The notes under the pieces: generated by a model | Told to the model about the DNA's origin: nothing | The model's input: the letters and a program-made list of their open reading frames with translations, nothing else | Database searches by the model: none | Position numbers and translations under genes: made by a program | NCBI GenBank assembly: GCA_947488605.1 | Contig: CANKZJ010000007.1 | Coordinates: 62,001 to 126,000, forward strand | DNA from: an uncultured Paracoccaceae bacterium | Lineage (GTDB): Bacteria > Pseudomonadota > Alphaproteobacteria > Rhodobacterales > Rhodobacteraceae | DNA length: 64,000 bases | Reading direction: 5' to 3' | Part shown: piece after piece, positions 35,241 through 44,599 of the stretch | Layout of the letters: every line of letters starts with the position of its first letter | Numbering within the stretch: the first letter of the stretch is position 1

Positions 35241-35897
35241 TTGGTATTCAAACGCAGGGATAGGCGGGCGATCTGGCAGATCGTGCTGGATTTCTTCTAT
35301 CCCCGAGGTGGTTGGACCCGCGCATTTGAATACGTCAAACACCGTGTGCGTCGTCTGCCAGATACACCCGAGAAAATTAGCCGTGGTATATGGGCGGGTG
35401 TGTTTATCTGTTTCACGCCACTGTTTGGGCTGCACTTCGTTTTTGGTGCGATCATTGCGCGGCTATTGCGCGGGAACATCCTTGCTGCGTTGATGGCTAC
35501 ATTCTTTGGCAACCCGCTGACATTTCCACCAATTGGGTATTTGTCGATTACGCTGGGGTCATGGTTCTTGGGTCTACCGCCCGGGCGCAACGATCATCTT
35601 GGACAAAAGTTCGCTGATGCCAGCTATGATCTTTGGCACAATCTCACGGCAATTTTTACGCCTGACCCGATCCGGTGGGGTGGTTTGCGCGTCTTCTATG
35701 ACGACGTGTTTTTCCCCTATTTGATTGGTGGCATTCTTCCCGGGATCATCACTGCAACGTTGGCTTATTACATCGCCTTGCCGGTGATCAGCGCCTATCA
35801 GAAGCGCCGCAAGAAGCTGTTGCGCGCGAAGCTTGACCAGCTTGGCAAAAAGACGTCACCTGCGGATAACACAGACAACGGCCCCTTTGGGCTGTAA
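35241..35897 (+). CDS. DUF2062 domain-containing membrane protein
   Basis: 218 residues with two or three TM segments (about 55-75, 80-100, 165-190) and the DUF2062 features GIWAGVFICFTPLFGLHF and FFGNPLTFPPIGY. The tail is basic. Function unknown; it is constantly found between rsh and pdxJ in this order. Translation must start at TTG 35241 (GAGAAGG at 35224-35230 is well placed): the nearby ATG at 35234 hits a stop after nine codons in its frame. Confidence 0.85.
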   Translation: MVFKRRDRRAIWQIVLDFFYPRGGWTRAFEYVKHRVRRLPDTPEKISRGIWAGVFICFTPLFGLHFVFGAIIARLLRGNILAALMATFFGNPLTFPPIGYLSITLGSWFLGLPPGRNDHLGQKFADASYDLWHNLTAIFTPDPIRWGGLRVFYDDVFFPYLIGGILPGIITATLAYYIALPVISAYQKRRKKLLRAKLDQLGKKTSPADNTDNGPFGL

Positions 35898-35915
35898 GGC
35901 GAAGGAACGGCATCA

Positions 35916-36659
35916 ATGACAAATGAATTGCGCCTTGGGGTGAATATCGATCACGTGGCTACCGTGCGAAACGCACGTGGCGGTACTGTGCCTGATCCTG
36001 TGCGCGCAGCGATCATGGCCGAAGAAGCTGGCGCAGACGGCATTACGGCGCATTTGCGCGAAGATCGGCGTCATATCTCGGATGCAGATATCGAAGGTTT
36101 GATGGCCGCACTCAAAGGTCCGTTGAATTTTGAAATGGCGGCCACCGCTGAAATGCAGGCAATTGCGTTACGGCACAAACCGCATGCCGTCTGTATCGTG
36201 CCCGAAAAGCGCGAAGAGCGGACAACCGAAGGCGGTCTTGAGGTGGCGCGTGAGGAAAACTCGCTTGCGCATTATATTGCACCTCTGCGGGATGCCGGAT
36301 GCCGTGTTTCGATCTTTATCGCGGCCGACAGGCGGCAGATTGAGGCCGCGCACCGCATCGGTGCGGAAGTGATCGAATTGCACACTGGTGCCTATTGCGA
36401 TGCCCACGCCGAGGGTCACATGGATGTCCGTGATGAAGAACTGCGCAAGCTGACTGACATGGCGGCTTTTGCAAATGATCTTGGGCTTGAGGTGCATGCC
36501 GGTCATGGTTTGACCTATGATTGCGTCAGCCCGATTGCGGCCCTGCCAGAAGTCATCGAATTGAATATCGGCCACTTTTTGATTGGCGAGGCGATTTTTC
36601 GCGGTCTCTCACCTGCGATCACAGAAATGCGCCGTATCATGGATGCCGCCCGCGCATGA
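35916..36659 (+). CDS. pdxJ: Pyridoxine 5'-phosphate synthase
   Basis: 247 residues forming a TIM barrel: [19 protein letters not shown] near the start, [13 protein letters not shown], a [19 protein letters not shown] phosphate loop and [11 protein letters not shown]. Condenses 1-deoxyxylulose 5-phosphate with aminoacetone phosphate in vitamin B6 synthesis. Spaced 18 bases after the DUF2062 gene, with its stop overlapping the acpS start (ATGA). Confidence 0.97.
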   Translation: MTNELRLGVNIDHVATVRNARGGTVPDPVRAAIMAEEAGADGITAHLREDRRHISDADIEGLMAALKGPLNFEMAATAEMQAIALRHKPHAVCIVPEKREERTTEGGLEVAREENSLAHYIAPLRDAGCRVSIFIAADRRQIEAAHRIGAEVIELHTGAYCDAHAEGHMDVRDEELRKLTDMAAFANDLGLEVHAGHGLTYDCVSPIAALPEVIELNIGHFLIGEAIFRGLSPAITEMRRIMDAARA

Positions 36660-37057
36660 TCTTGGGCGTCGGCACGGATCTTGCGAATATCGAACGGATC
36701 GCGGGTACGCTTGACCGCTTTGGCGATCGCTTTCGCAATCGCGTGTTCACCGACATCGAACAAGGTAAAGCAGAACGTCGCAAAGATGTGGCTGGCACCT
36801 ATGCCAAACGCTGGGCCGCCAAAGAGGCTTGCTCTAAGGCGCTGGGCACCGGGTTGCGCATGGGTATTTCTTGGAAGGACATGGCGGTGTCTAACCTGCG
36901 AACAGGACAGCCCGTTATGGCTGTCACCGGTTGGGCAAAAGAACGGCTTGATCAGATGACACCACCGGGCCACGAAGCCATCATTCACGTAACTTTGACT
37001 GATGATCACCCTTGGGCGCAGGCCTTTGTAGTCATCGAGGCCCGCCCCATTGCTTGA
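36656..37057 (+). CDS. acpS: Holo-[acyl-carrier-protein] synthase
   Basis: 133 residues. Magnesium ligands D8 ([11 protein letters not shown]) and E57 ([15 protein letters not shown]) are in the right places. It moves phosphopantetheine from CoA to acyl carrier protein. The start at ATG 36656 overlaps the pdxJ stop by four bases; an upstream start would add residues unlike the family. The gene order pdxJ-acpS-lepB-rnc-era is a well-known conserved block. Confidence 0.96.
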   Translation: MILGVGTDLANIERIAGTLDRFGDRFRNRVFTDIEQGKAERRKDVAGTYAKRWAAKEACSKALGTGLRMGISWKDMAVSNLRTGQPVMAVTGWAKERLDQMTPPGHEAIIHVTLTDDHPWAQAFVVIEARPIA

Positions 37058-37110
37058 CAGGGCAGGCGCGCACGCTCATGTAGCCTCAAACCAATCAAAG
37101 GATATGGCAA

Positions 37111-37947
37111 ATGGCGGAAAATACTGGGTTTATCGCCTGGCTGCTTGATACAGCGAAAACAGTGTTCTGGGCGCTGGTTATTGCCGGTATCTTCCGTACG
37201 TTGTTTTTCCAGCCTTTTTGGATTCCGTCAGGGTCGATGAAAGACACGTTGCTGATCGGGGATTTTCTGTTCGTGAATAAAATGGCTTACGGCTATTCTT
37301 ATGCATCTTGCCCGTCTGTGCGCATCCCGCAAGTCGGGATTGATTTGGGTGCCGATGATTTCTGCGGCTTTATTGAGGACCGCGAAGACCGGATTTTCGG
37401 GTCCGATCCAGAGCGTGGCGATATCGTCGTGTTCCGCCACCCCGTCGATGGGCGCGACTTTATCAAACGCCTGATCGGTGTGCCGGGTGACCGTATCCAG
37501 ATGATCAATGGCGTGCTGAACATCAACGACGTGCCGGTGACAGTGGAACCCGCAGCAATTTTTACCGAAACCATGGATCGACAAGGCCCACTGGGTACGA
37601 CGCCGCAGTGTTCCAACGGTCCTGTTGGTTTTGGTGCCGTTTGCGAAAAAGAGCGATTCATTGAGACACTTCCAAACGGGGTGAGCCATTCGATTTTGAA
37701 TGTCGGTAATCGTCCGGGCGATAACACCGGGGTGTTTACGGTTCCCGCAGATCAGTTCTTCTTTGTCGGGGACAACCGGGATAATTCTATCGATAGTCGC
37801 TTTTTGCAGTCTGAACGCGGCGTCGGCTTCGTTGAACGCAAAGATATCGTGGGTCGCGCTGACAGGGTGATGTTCTCGTCCGCCGGACGTTCAATGTTCG
37901 CGTTCTGGACATGGCGAAGCGACCGTTTCTTCAAGGCGCTCGATTGA
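37111..37947 (+). CDS. lepB: Signal peptidase I
   Basis: 278 residues. Catalytic Ser42 ([14 protein letters not shown]), Lys119 ([13 protein letters not shown]) and box [13 protein letters not shown] are intact; a TM segment spans about 16-34. The periplasmic part holds four cysteines, C67, C85, C167 and C178, in insertions not present in the minimal enzyme. It removes signal peptides at the outer face of the inner membrane. TTG/TGA overlap with rnc at the stop. Confidence 0.97.
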   Translation: MAENTGFIAWLLDTAKTVFWALVIAGIFRTLFFQPFWIPSGSMKDTLLIGDFLFVNKMAYGYSYASCPSVRIPQVGIDLGADDFCGFIEDREDRIFGSDPERGDIVVFRHPVDGRDFIKRLIGVPGDRIQMINGVLNINDVPVTVEPAAIFTETMDRQGPLGTTPQCSNGPVGFGAVCEKERFIETLPNGVSHSILNVGNRPGDNTGVFTVPADQFFFVGDNRDNSIDSRFLQSERGVGFVERKDIVGRADRVMFSSAGRSMFAFWTWRSDRFFKALD

Positions 37948-38624
37948 AGCTCTCGGCTGAATTGACTGCCTTTTCCGAAAGGCTCGGGTATCATTTTACC
38001 CGCCCTGAAACGCTGATCCGTGCGGTGACGCATTCGTCGATTGTCAGCCCGCACCGTGATGACAACCAACGTTTGGAATTCTTGGGCGACCGCGTCTTGG
38101 GTCTTGTGATGGCAGAGGCACTATTGAAGGCGGATCCGGCCGCGCCGGAAGGTTTGCTTGCACCACGCTACAACGCAATGGTGCGCCGCGAGGCTTGCGC
38201 TGATGTGGCCCGCCAGATTGATCTAGGCACTGTGCTTAAGCTTGGCCGGTCCGAGATGAAATCAGGTGGTCGTCGCAAAGAGGCGCTGCTGGCTGATGCG
38301 ATGGAAGCCGTGATTGCGGCGATTTATCAAGATGGTGGCTTCGATGCCGCCCGTGATGCTATTTTGCGCCTTTGGGGCGCGCGTATTCACAATGTTGCGG
38401 ATGATGCACGTGATGCTAAAACCGCACTACAGGAATGGGCGCAGGCGCGCGGGGAAAACCCTCCGGAGTACGTAGAAGTGGCCCGCACTGGACCTGACCA
38501 CCAGCCAGTGTTTACCATTGAAGCGCGTCTTGCCTCTGGCGCAAGTGAGAAAGCAACGGCGGGCTCAAAGCGCCATGCAGAGCAGGCAGCCGCTGCTGCC
38601 CTCCTAAAGAAAGTCGATGAATGA
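37944..38624 (+). CDS. rnc: Ribonuclease III
   Basis: 226 residues: RNase III domain with [15 protein letters not shown] (E45, D49) and [16 protein letters not shown] (Asp and Glu of the metal site), then a C-terminal dsRNA-binding domain ([18 protein letters not shown]...[16 protein letters not shown]). It processes rRNA precursors and structured mRNAs. The start is best placed at TTG 37944, which overlaps the lepB stop as TTGA and gives the usual MKLSAEL start; an ATG at 37911 inside lepB would add eleven unlike residues. Confidence 0.94.
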   Translation: MKLSAELTAFSERLGYHFTRPETLIRAVTHSSIVSPHRDDNQRLEFLGDRVLGLVMAEALLKADPAAPEGLLAPRYNAMVRREACADVARQIDLGTVLKLGRSEMKSGGRRKEALLADAMEAVIAAIYQDGGFDAARDAILRLWGARIHNVADDARDAKTALQEWAQARGENPPEYVEVARTGPDHQPVFTIEARLASGASEKATAGSKRHAEQAAAAALLKKVDE

Positions 38625-39538
38625 CCGATGCAGTAACCAAAGCCGGCTTTGTTGCCCTGATCGGTGAACCGAACGCGGGCAAGTCGACACTCCTCAATCA
38701 CATGGTCGGCGCCAAAGTGTCGATTGTGACCCACAAGGTGCAAACGACACGCGCCCGCATTCGCGGCGTCGCAATGGCGGAAAATGCACAGCTGATTTTT
38801 GTCGATACGCCGGGCTTGTTCAAACCTCGCAGGCGGTTGGACCGCGCGATGGTTGCAGCGGCTTGGGGTGGGGCCGCTGACGCGGATGTTGTTGTTTTGA
38901 TGATTGAAGCACACCGCGGTGTGACAGAAGGCGTCAAAGCAATCATTGAATCATTGTCTGAACGTGCAGGGTCATCGCCCGTGGCGCTAGCGATCAATAA
39001 GATCGACAAGGTGAAATCCGAAGTGTTGTTGGCCCTGACCAAAAAAATGAATGATGCGTTCCCTTTCGCCGAGACATTCATGATTTCGGCGGAACGTGGA
39101 CATGGGTGCGATGCCTTGCGCGATTGGTTGGTGACACAAATCCCCGAAGGCCCGTACCTCTATCCAGAAGATCAGATCGCTGATCTACCGATGCGGATGA
39201 TTGCAGCCGAGATGACACGCGAAAAGCTGACATTGCGTCTGCACCAGGAACTCCCATACGAGATCACGGTTGAGACAGAAAACTGGGAGGAACGCCCCGA
39301 TGGGTCGGCGCGCATTGATCAGTTGATTTATGTCGCGCGCGACGGCCACAAGGGCATTGTCTTGGGCAAAGGCGGCGAGACAGTTAAATCGATCAGTCAG
39401 GCGTCGCGGCTTGAACTGGAGGAATTCCTCGGCCGGCGCGTGCACCTTTTTGTAAAAGTAAAAGTGCGTCCCAACTGGCTTGAGGAATCCGAGCGGTATT
39501 CTGAAATGGGGCTCGATTTTAAAGATGGCAATTCTTGA
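38621..39538 (+). CDS. era: GTPase Era
   Basis: 305 residues with G1 [11 protein letters not shown]2 switch region TRARIRG, G3 DTPGLF, G4 NKIDK and G5-like ISAERGHG, followed by a KH domain with [15 protein letters not shown]. Era binds the 3' end of 16S rRNA and assists 30S maturation. Begins in an ATGA overlap with rnc. Confidence 0.97.
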   Translation: MTDAVTKAGFVALIGEPNAGKSTLLNHMVGAKVSIVTHKVQTTRARIRGVAMAENAQLIFVDTPGLFKPRRRLDRAMVAAAWGGAADADVVVLMIEAHRGVTEGVKAIIESLSERAGSSPVALAINKIDKVKSEVLLALTKKMNDAFPFAETFMISAERGHGCDALRDWLVTQIPEGPYLYPEDQIADLPMRMIAAEMTREKLTLRLHQELPYEITVETENWEERPDGSARIDQLIYVARDGHKGIVLGKGGETVKSISQASRLELEEFLGRRVHLFVKVKVRPNWLEESERYSEMGLDFKDGNS

Positions 39539-39562
39539 TCGCCTTTCCATTGCTTTAAGAAG

Positions 39563-39889
39563 ATGAAACTGACGGCTGAAATCTGGGTGTCCGCCTATCT
39601 GACGCGATTGCGCCTTGTCGAAATCCCCGCTTTCGTTGTGCAGCGCGGTGATGCGACTGCGGGCGCGGTTTTGATCAAGCTCAATACACTTGATGGGTTG
39701 GCATGCTGTTATCAGCGTAGTTTTGATCTGATGACTGGTGAACGAACATGGATGGTGCTTGTCGAAGGCAAAGAGCCGGTTGTCGACAGTTCGATCTCAA
39801 AGCAGCGCGGTTTCGATCCTGACCTTTGGGTCATTGAGGTCGAAGACAAACAGGGTCGCCATTTGTTGGATGAACCAGGTTTGGAATAA
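39563..39889 (+). CDS. DUF1491 family protein
   Basis: 108 residues. KLTAEIWVSAYLTRLRLVEIPAFVV at the N-terminus and WVIEVEDKQGRHLLDEPGL at the C-terminus match DUF1491, a small cytosolic protein kept between era and recO in Rhodobacterales. Function unknown. It starts 25 bases after era with a weak AAGAAG site, so it is likely co-transcribed. Confidence 0.88.
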   Translation: MKLTAEIWVSAYLTRLRLVEIPAFVVQRGDATAGAVLIKLNTLDGLACCYQRSFDLMTGERTWMVLVEGKEPVVDSSISKQRGFDPDLWVIEVEDKQGRHLLDEPGLE

Positions 39890-39893
39890 CTTT

Positions 39894-40075
39894 GATGCCT
39901 CCGGCGGGAGTATTTTTGGCAAGATGATAAGCTTAAATTAACCAACCTTGGCGATAAAGTGAGCATGGTACAGGCTGGAGAGCCGATGGCCCTGCAAGGT
40001 GATGCGCTTATGTTCATCCCTGGGGCAAGATGGTGTCTATCATCTTGCCCTAAATACTCCCCCGCTGGAGGCGTC
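39894..40075. repeat. Inverted repeat pair (36/38 bp) flanking about 108 bp
   Basis: Left arm 39894-39929 begins GATGCCTCCGGCGGGAGTAT and ends GGCAAGATGATA. The reverse complement of the right arm (40038-40075) begins GACGCCTCCAGCGGGGGAG and ends GGGCAAGATGATA. They differ by a few substitutions and one two-base indel. The 108 bases between do not contain a convincing gene. CCTCCGGCGGGAGTATTT-like sequences are, from memory, frequent in Rhodobacteraceae genomes. The layout recalls a small mobile or palindromic unit. Confidence 0.65.
40023..40050. terminator. Perfect 10-bp hairpin inside the repeat unit
   Basis: GGGCAAGATG (40023-40032), loop GTGTCTAT, CATCTTGCCC (40041-40050). No T-run follows in either direction (TAAATACT on the plus strand). 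It uses part of the right repeat arm, so two alternative foldings exist. It may end transcription between the DUF1491 and recO genes. Confidence 0.45.
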
Positions 40076-40155
40076 CCGTGCTTTCCTCATAAAGCAAGCC
40101 TTGCATCTGTCACCCGAAGCGTCAGAAATGATGCCATGCGCAGAGACTTGATAGA

Positions 40156-40884
40156 ATGATTGATTGGCAAGATGAGGCAGCCTTGCTTGCGGTCCGCCCG
40201 TTCGGTGAAACCTCTGTGATTATCGAAGTGTTTAGTGCTGCGCATGGACGTCATGCAGGTGTTGTGCGTGGCGGCACCAGTCGCAAAGTCGCACCAATTT
40301 TGCAGCCGGGTGCGCAGTTGAGCGTGGCTTGGAAAGCGCGCCTTGAAAGTCATCTTGGCAGCTTTTCCGTGGAACCTATCCGCAGCCGGGCGGCTGCTGC
40401 GATGGGTGACCGTCTCGCTTTGGCGGGGCTGAATGCAGTGTGTGGGATGCTGGCGGTGGTGTTGCCCGAGAGGGAGGCGCATGCTCCGCTTTACGAGCGC
40501 ACGATTGCTTTGCTTGATTTGCTTGGACAATCAGATGTCTGGCCTTTGGCATATCTGCGGTGGGAGCAAGCCTTGCTTGAGGAATTGGGATTTGGTCTGG
40601 ATTTGTCGGCCTGTGCTGTGCGCGGGGTCAATGAAGACCTGATCTACGTGTCACCAAAATCGGGCCGTGCCGTTAGTCGGGAGGCCGCTGGCGAGTGGGC
40701 GGACCGAATGCTGCCATTGCCAGAAGTCTTGGCTGGTAAAGGTGATGCGTCAAATGATGAGATTATCAAAGCGCTGGGTACAACCGGGCATTTCATCGAA
40801 AACCGATTGATCAAGAGCCTTGGCGACCGTCCTATCCCAGGCGCACGCGCGCGACTAATCGAAGCAATCGGCAGGGCGACCTAG
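40156..40884 (+). CDS. recO: DNA repair protein RecO
   Basis: 242 residues: N-terminal OB fold with [30 protein letters not shown] and [16 protein letters not shown], then a helical C-terminal domain that lacks a full four-cysteine zinc site. RecO loads RecA on SSB-coated gaps with RecR. Separated from the DUF1491 gene by the 266-base repeat region, which suggests it may be expressed apart from the upstream block. Its last bases overlap the convergent reductase gene by four. Confidence 0.93.
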   Translation: MIDWQDEAALLAVRPFGETSVIIEVFSAAHGRHAGVVRGGTSRKVAPILQPGAQLSVAWKARLESHLGSFSVEPIRSRAAAAMGDRLALAGLNAVCGMLAVVLPEREAHAPLYERTIALLDLLGQSDVWPLAYLRWEQALLEELGFGLDLSACAVRGVNEDLIYVSPKSGRAVSREAAGEWADRMLPLPEVLAGKGDASNDEIIKALGTTGHFIENRLIKSLGDRPIPGARARLIEAIGRAT

Positions 40885-41909
40885 ACGAGTTTATTATCGA
40901 TCAGATAGGCCGCAGATGACACAGCAGCCTTTGGTGCCTGCCGCATTCCATGACCTAGTGTAGCAATGGCGCGGGCGTTATCATATTTGTCGACGCGTCC
41001 GAGATTTGGAATAATCGCTTTGATATCGGGGTCGAACAGCCCCAATACTCTGATAAGGAAATTGGGAGCGATACGTGTAGGTATCTTGCGGTTTGGGTAG
41101 GCTGACTTGATCGCATGGGCGATGTCCGCGAACGCGTAGAAGCCATCAACGGCCATGATGCGTTGACCAGAGGTTTCAGGTTTTTCGATGACCCTGACAT
41201 GCAGTGCTGCAACATCCTGAACGTCCACCGTACCGAAGCCCACATCGGGCAACATGGGATCTTTTCCTTTCAGCAGCCGTTCGATAACTCTAATCGAGGT
41301 TCCAAAATTCTGATCCAGAGGCGCACCGAGCACAAATGCCGGATTGATCGTGGTAAGCGCCATATCAGGGGCTTCGTCACGCACAAACGCCCATGCTGCT
41401 TGCTCGGCGAGGGTCTTGGACCGCCCATATGCATTGACTTCACGATCAGTGGGGTCGGTCCAATTCGTCTCATCAAAGGACGTGTCACCGCTTGGCAATT
41501 GCGATCCGCTGATGGCGACTGTTGATGATGTCAAAACCACGCGCTTCACGCCAGCGGTCTTGGCTGCGCGCAGAGCGCGTAGCGCGCCGTCAACAGCGGG
41601 TCGGATCAAATCATCTTCGTCTTTGGGCTGCGCGAGCGGAAAAGGTGAGGCAGTGTGCATAAGCACGTCGATGTCCGCCATCGCGTCATCCCAGCCATCG
41701 TCTTCGTTCAGGTCGAGTGCGACGAATGTCAAACGACTGTCCAGATCAGTTGTATCTGAGAGATGAGGCCGGACTGCATCAGCGACTTCTGCGCCGCGCG
41801 ATAAATTGCGCACTGTGCCACGCACCAGATGCCCTGCTTCGAGCAACTGAACGGCGATGTGCTTCGCGATGTAGCCAGAGGCCCCGGTCAGAAGAACTGT
41901 TTGTGGCAT
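40881..41909 (-). CDS. NAD(P)-dependent epimerase/dehydratase-type aldehyde reductase
   Basis: 342 residues, extended short-chain dehydrogenase fold. [19 protein letters not shown] binds NAD(P), TSSTVAISG is the Ser region and YGRSKTLAE supplies the catalytic Tyr-Lys. The set is close to dihydroflavonol 4-reductase/cinnamoyl-CoA reductase-like bacterial aldehyde reductases; the substrate is not known. 58 bases separate it from mcd on the same strand. Confidence 0.87.
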   Translation of the reverse strand: MPQTVLLTGASGYIAKHIAVQLLEAGHLVRGTVRNLSRGAEVADAVRPHLSDTTDLDSRLTFVALDLNEDDGWDDAMADIDVLMHTASPFPLAQPKDEDDLIRPAVDGALRALRAAKTAGVKRVVLTSSTVAISGSQLPSGDTSFDETNWTDPTDREVNAYGRSKTLAEQAAWAFVRDEAPDMALTTINPAFVLGAPLDQNFGTSIRVIERLLKGKDPMLPDVGFGTVDVQDVAALHVRVIEKPETSGQRIMAVDGFYAFADIAHAIKSAYPNRKIPTRIAPNFLIRVLGLFDPDIKAIIPNLGRVDKYDNARAIATLGHGMRQAPKAAVSSAAYLIDNKLV

Positions 41910-41967
41910 CTGGAACGCTCCCGCTTGTTACCCTTTTGGAGGTAGCAGGTCGCGTCCCAAAGGCAAC

Positions 41968-43653
41968 TTAATCCAGCAAACGCCGTGCGATCACTTGTGC
42001 CTGAATTTCGGCCGCACCTTCAAAGATGTTGAGGATACGCGCATCGCACAAGATCCGGCTCACTTTGTATTCAAGCGCAAAGCCATTGCCGCCATGAATT
42101 TGCAGCGCGTTATCGGCACAAGCCCACGCAATCCGCGCCCCCAGCAGTTTCGCCATGCCAGCTTCAAGATCACAACGACGGTCGTTGTCTTTTTCATGGG
42201 CGCTAAAATATGTCAGCTGACGTGCAACCATGATCTCAACCGCCATCATCGCCAGTTTGCCGGCCACGCGTGGAAACGCTATCAGTGGTTTGCCGAACTG
42301 TTTGCGGTCTTGTGCGTATTGCATCCCAACATCGAGTGCTGACTGTGCCACACCGACAGCACGGGCTGCGGTTTGAATGCGTGCGCTCTCAAACGTTTGC
42401 ATCAATTGTTTGAAGCCTTTGCCGGTTTCACCACCAAGAAGGTTTTCACCTTTGATCGCAAACCCATCGAACGCCAGCTCGTATTCTTTCATGCCGCGAT
42501 AACCCAGCACTTCGATCTCGCCGCCGGTCATGCCGGGGGTCGGGAACGGGTTCTCTTCGGTGCCGGGGGTCTTTTCGGCCAAGAACATGGACAGGCCGCG
42601 GTAGTCAGTGGTGTCGGGGTCCGTGCGCGCAAGCATTGTCATCATATGCGTGCGGGTCGCATGGGTGATCCAGGTCTTGTTGCCGGTGACTTCCCAATCG
42701 TCGCCCTTTCTGACCGCGCGTGTGCGCAAAGCGCCAAGGTCAGATCCTGTGTTGGGTTCGGTGAAGACAGCCGTTGGTAGAATTTCGGCAGAGGCGAGGC
42801 CGGGCAACCATTGTTGCTTTTGCGCCTCGGTGCCGCCGCAAAGGATCAACTCCGCTGCGATCTCGGAGCGGGTGGCAAGCGAGCCGACGCCAATATAGCC
42901 GCGCGAGAGTTCCTCGGAGACAACGCACATCGATGCTTTCGACAAACCAAAGCCGCCGTATTCTTCGGGGATGGTCAGGCCAAATACACCCATTTCGGCC
43001 ATCTCGTCGATGATTTCCAGCGGGATCAATTCGTCCTTGAGATGCCAGTCATGCGCGTCTGGTTCGACCCGCTCAACGCTGAAACGGCGGAATTGCTCGC
43101 GGATCATCTCGAGCTCGTCATCAAGGCCGGATGCGCCGACGGTGATGTTTGCCGACTGTTCTTGCATCAACTCAACAAGGCGCAGGCGTGCGGCTTGCGT
43201 GTTGCCTTCCTGTGTTAGCGTCATGACAGCTGGCTGCATCAATGCGCGCGCGTCGTCTTGGGTTAGGCCAATATCTTGCAGGCGCAGAATTTCGCCTTGG
43301 CTCATTGGGATGCCGCCGTAGATCTGCCAAAGATACTCACCAAATGCGATTTGGTGGATCAACTGTTCGACTTCGCCAAATTTGCCATCTGCTTGTAGGC
43401 GTTCAGCCCAACCCTGCATCTGTTGCAAGGATTGTGCATATGTCGCAAGCCAAGCCAGACCATGCGCAGCCGTTTGATTTTCTTCGATAAGTTTCCCGGA
43501 AACGCGATCACCGTCTTGAACAACGGCGCGTACGGCATCTTTGGCGTGCGCCACGATGTCTTCGACGGCGGGAATCGTAGCAGCGGTCAACGACAGTAGG
43601 TCTGCCAGTACAGGGTTCTGTTTTAGTGTCATATCCTGACCATCATGCGCCAT
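41968..43653 (-). CDS. mcd: (2S)-methylsuccinyl-CoA dehydrogenase (ethylmalonyl-CoA pathway)
   Basis: 561 residues: an acyl-CoA dehydrogenase core (about 175-561) with TAVFTEPNTGSDLGALRT, WITHATRTH and the FAD-binding HGGNGFALEYKVSRIL, preceded by a 170-residue helical N-terminal extension. That extension and total length distinguish methylsuccinyl-CoA dehydrogenase from ordinary acyl-CoA dehydrogenases (about 380 residues). It oxidises methylsuccinyl-CoA to mesaconyl-CoA during acetyl-CoA assimilation and passes electrons to ETF. Two starts (43653 and 43632) are possible. I base the specific name on length and N-terminal pattern recalled for the family, not on a search. Confidence 0.8.
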   Translation of the reverse strand: MAHDGQDMTLKQNPVLADLLSLTAATIPAVEDIVAHAKDAVRAVVQDGDRVSGKLIEENQTAAHGLAWLATYAQSLQQMQGWAERLQADGKFGEVEQLIHQIAFGEYLWQIYGGIPMSQGEILRLQDIGLTQDDARALMQPAVMTLTQEGNTQAARLRLVELMQEQSANITVGASGLDDELEMIREQFRRFSVERVEPDAHDWHLKDELIPLEIIDEMAEMGVFGLTIPEEYGGFGLSKASMCVVSEELSRGYIGVGSLATRSEIAAELILCGGTEAQKQQWLPGLASAEILPTAVFTEPNTGSDLGALRTRAVRKGDDWEVTGNKTWITHATRTHMMTMLARTDPDTTDYRGLSMFLAEKTPGTEENPFPTPGMTGGEIEVLGYRGMKEYELAFDGFAIKGENLLGGETGKGFKQLMQTFESARIQTAARAVGVAQSALDVGMQYAQDRKQFGKPLIAFPRVAGKLAMMAVEIMVARQLTYFSAHEKDNDRRCDLEAGMAKLLGARIAWACADNALQIHGGNGFALEYKVSRILCDARILNIFEGAAEIQAQVIARRLLD

Positions 43654-43743
43654 TTTGCTGTTCCCATCAATTTGCAGCCGCAGAGATAATCTGTTTGCAA
43701 CTGCAGCGCAATAAATATTCGTCTGGAATTAGCGTCACGCACA

Positions 43744-43794
43744 AAAGTGTCGCAACGACATTTTGGCGTGGCAACCGCTGCGGAGTGTCGTAAC
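43744..43794 (+). promoter_or_regulatory. Direct repeat and hairpin upstream of the TauE gene
   Basis: AGTGTCGCAAC (43746-43756) recurs as AGTGTCGTAAC (43784-43794), 38 bases apart. The first copy is also part of a 9-bp stem AAAGTGTCG/CGACATTTT (43744-43764) with loop CAA. Candidate operator or leader structure in the 148-base gap between mcd and the transporter. Confidence 0.4.
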
Positions 43795-43801
43795 ACAACG
43801 C

Positions 43802-44572
43802 ATGTTTGATTTTTTGAACGTTCTTACGCCATTCGTTTTTGTCTTTTCATGCGTCGTTGTGCTGGTTGGCGGCTTTGTGAAGGGGGCGGTTGGATTTGCA
43901 TTACCGCTGATCATGATCTCCGGGATGGGGATTCTGATTGATCCTGAAATCGTGGTTGCCGCATTGGTGATCCCGATTCTGGTCACTAACCTTTGGCAGG
44001 TGAGTAGAGGCGGTGTCGTCGTTGCAAGAGAAGCCTTTCACGAACATTGGCGCTATATTCTTGTCGTCTGCGTGATGATCTTGATCTCAGCGCAATTTGT
44101 GCGTCGGATTCCCGCAGATGTAATGTTTGTCTTCCTTGGTGTGGTGGTTGTAGCGCTTAGCTTTGTGCAGCTTATTGGCTGGAAGCCAAATATTCCGCCG
44201 CGCTGGCGTCGCACGTTCGAGTGGAGCGCGGGTACCTTTTCGGGGTTCCTGGGTGGGCTTGCTGGAACTTGGGGGCCGCCGACGGTTCTGTACTTGCTGG
44301 CGCTGGACACGCCGCGTGCGCGGCAGATGACCATACAGGGTGTCATTTTTGGACTGGGTTCCGTGATGCTATTTTTGGGGCATTTGCAGTCGGGCATCCT
44401 AAATGCCCAGACATGGGGTTTTTCAGCTGCTTTGGTTCTACCTGCTCTTGCCGGAATGTGGATCGGGTTTCGTGTTGGGGACAGGTTCAATCAAGACCGG
44501 TTTCGCAAGATCACGCTACTGGTGTTAATCATAGCAGGGGCAAATCTGATCCGTCGTGGGGTGATGGGGTAA
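43802..44572 (+). CDS. TauE/SafE-family membrane permease
   Basis: 256 residues, about eight TM helices, with the family motif LVGGFVKGAVGFALPLIMISGMG in the first helix pair and GGLAGTWGPPTVLYL in the repeat half. Members export or import sulfite, sulfoacetate or related organic anions. Start at ATG 43802: an upstream in-frame TTG at 43763 would add charged residues before the first helix. Divergent from mcd; its end forms a 12-bp hairpin with the pckA end. Confidence 0.85.
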   Translation: MFDFLNVLTPFVFVFSCVVVLVGGFVKGAVGFALPLIMISGMGILIDPEIVVAALVIPILVTNLWQVSRGGVVVAREAFHEHWRYILVVCVMILISAQFVRRIPADVMFVFLGVVVVALSFVQLIGWKPNIPPRWRRTFEWSAGTFSGFLGGLAGTWGPPTVLYLLALDTPRARQMTIQGVIFGLGSVMLFLGHLQSGILNAQTWGFSAALVLPALAGMWIGFRVGDRFNQDRFRKITLLVLIIAGANLIRRGVMG

Positions 44573-44594
44573 GGTGGGTCAAGACCCACCTTAC
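44569..44594. terminator. 12-bp perfect hairpin between TauE gene and pckA
   Basis: GTAAGGTGGGTC-AA-GACCCACCTTAC: perfectly self-complementary arms. It overlaps the TauE stop codon and lies six bases from the pckA stop, thus serving both convergent genes. It shares the (TA)AGGTGG(A/G)T core with the hairpins at 3238 and 55610. Confidence 0.65.
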
Positions 44595-44599
44595 CGTAT

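Noticed and set aside
36521-36655. Upstream extension of acpS inside pdxJ
   Set aside because: ATG 36656 gives the standard start and length; the extra 45 codons overlap pdxJ and do not resemble the family.
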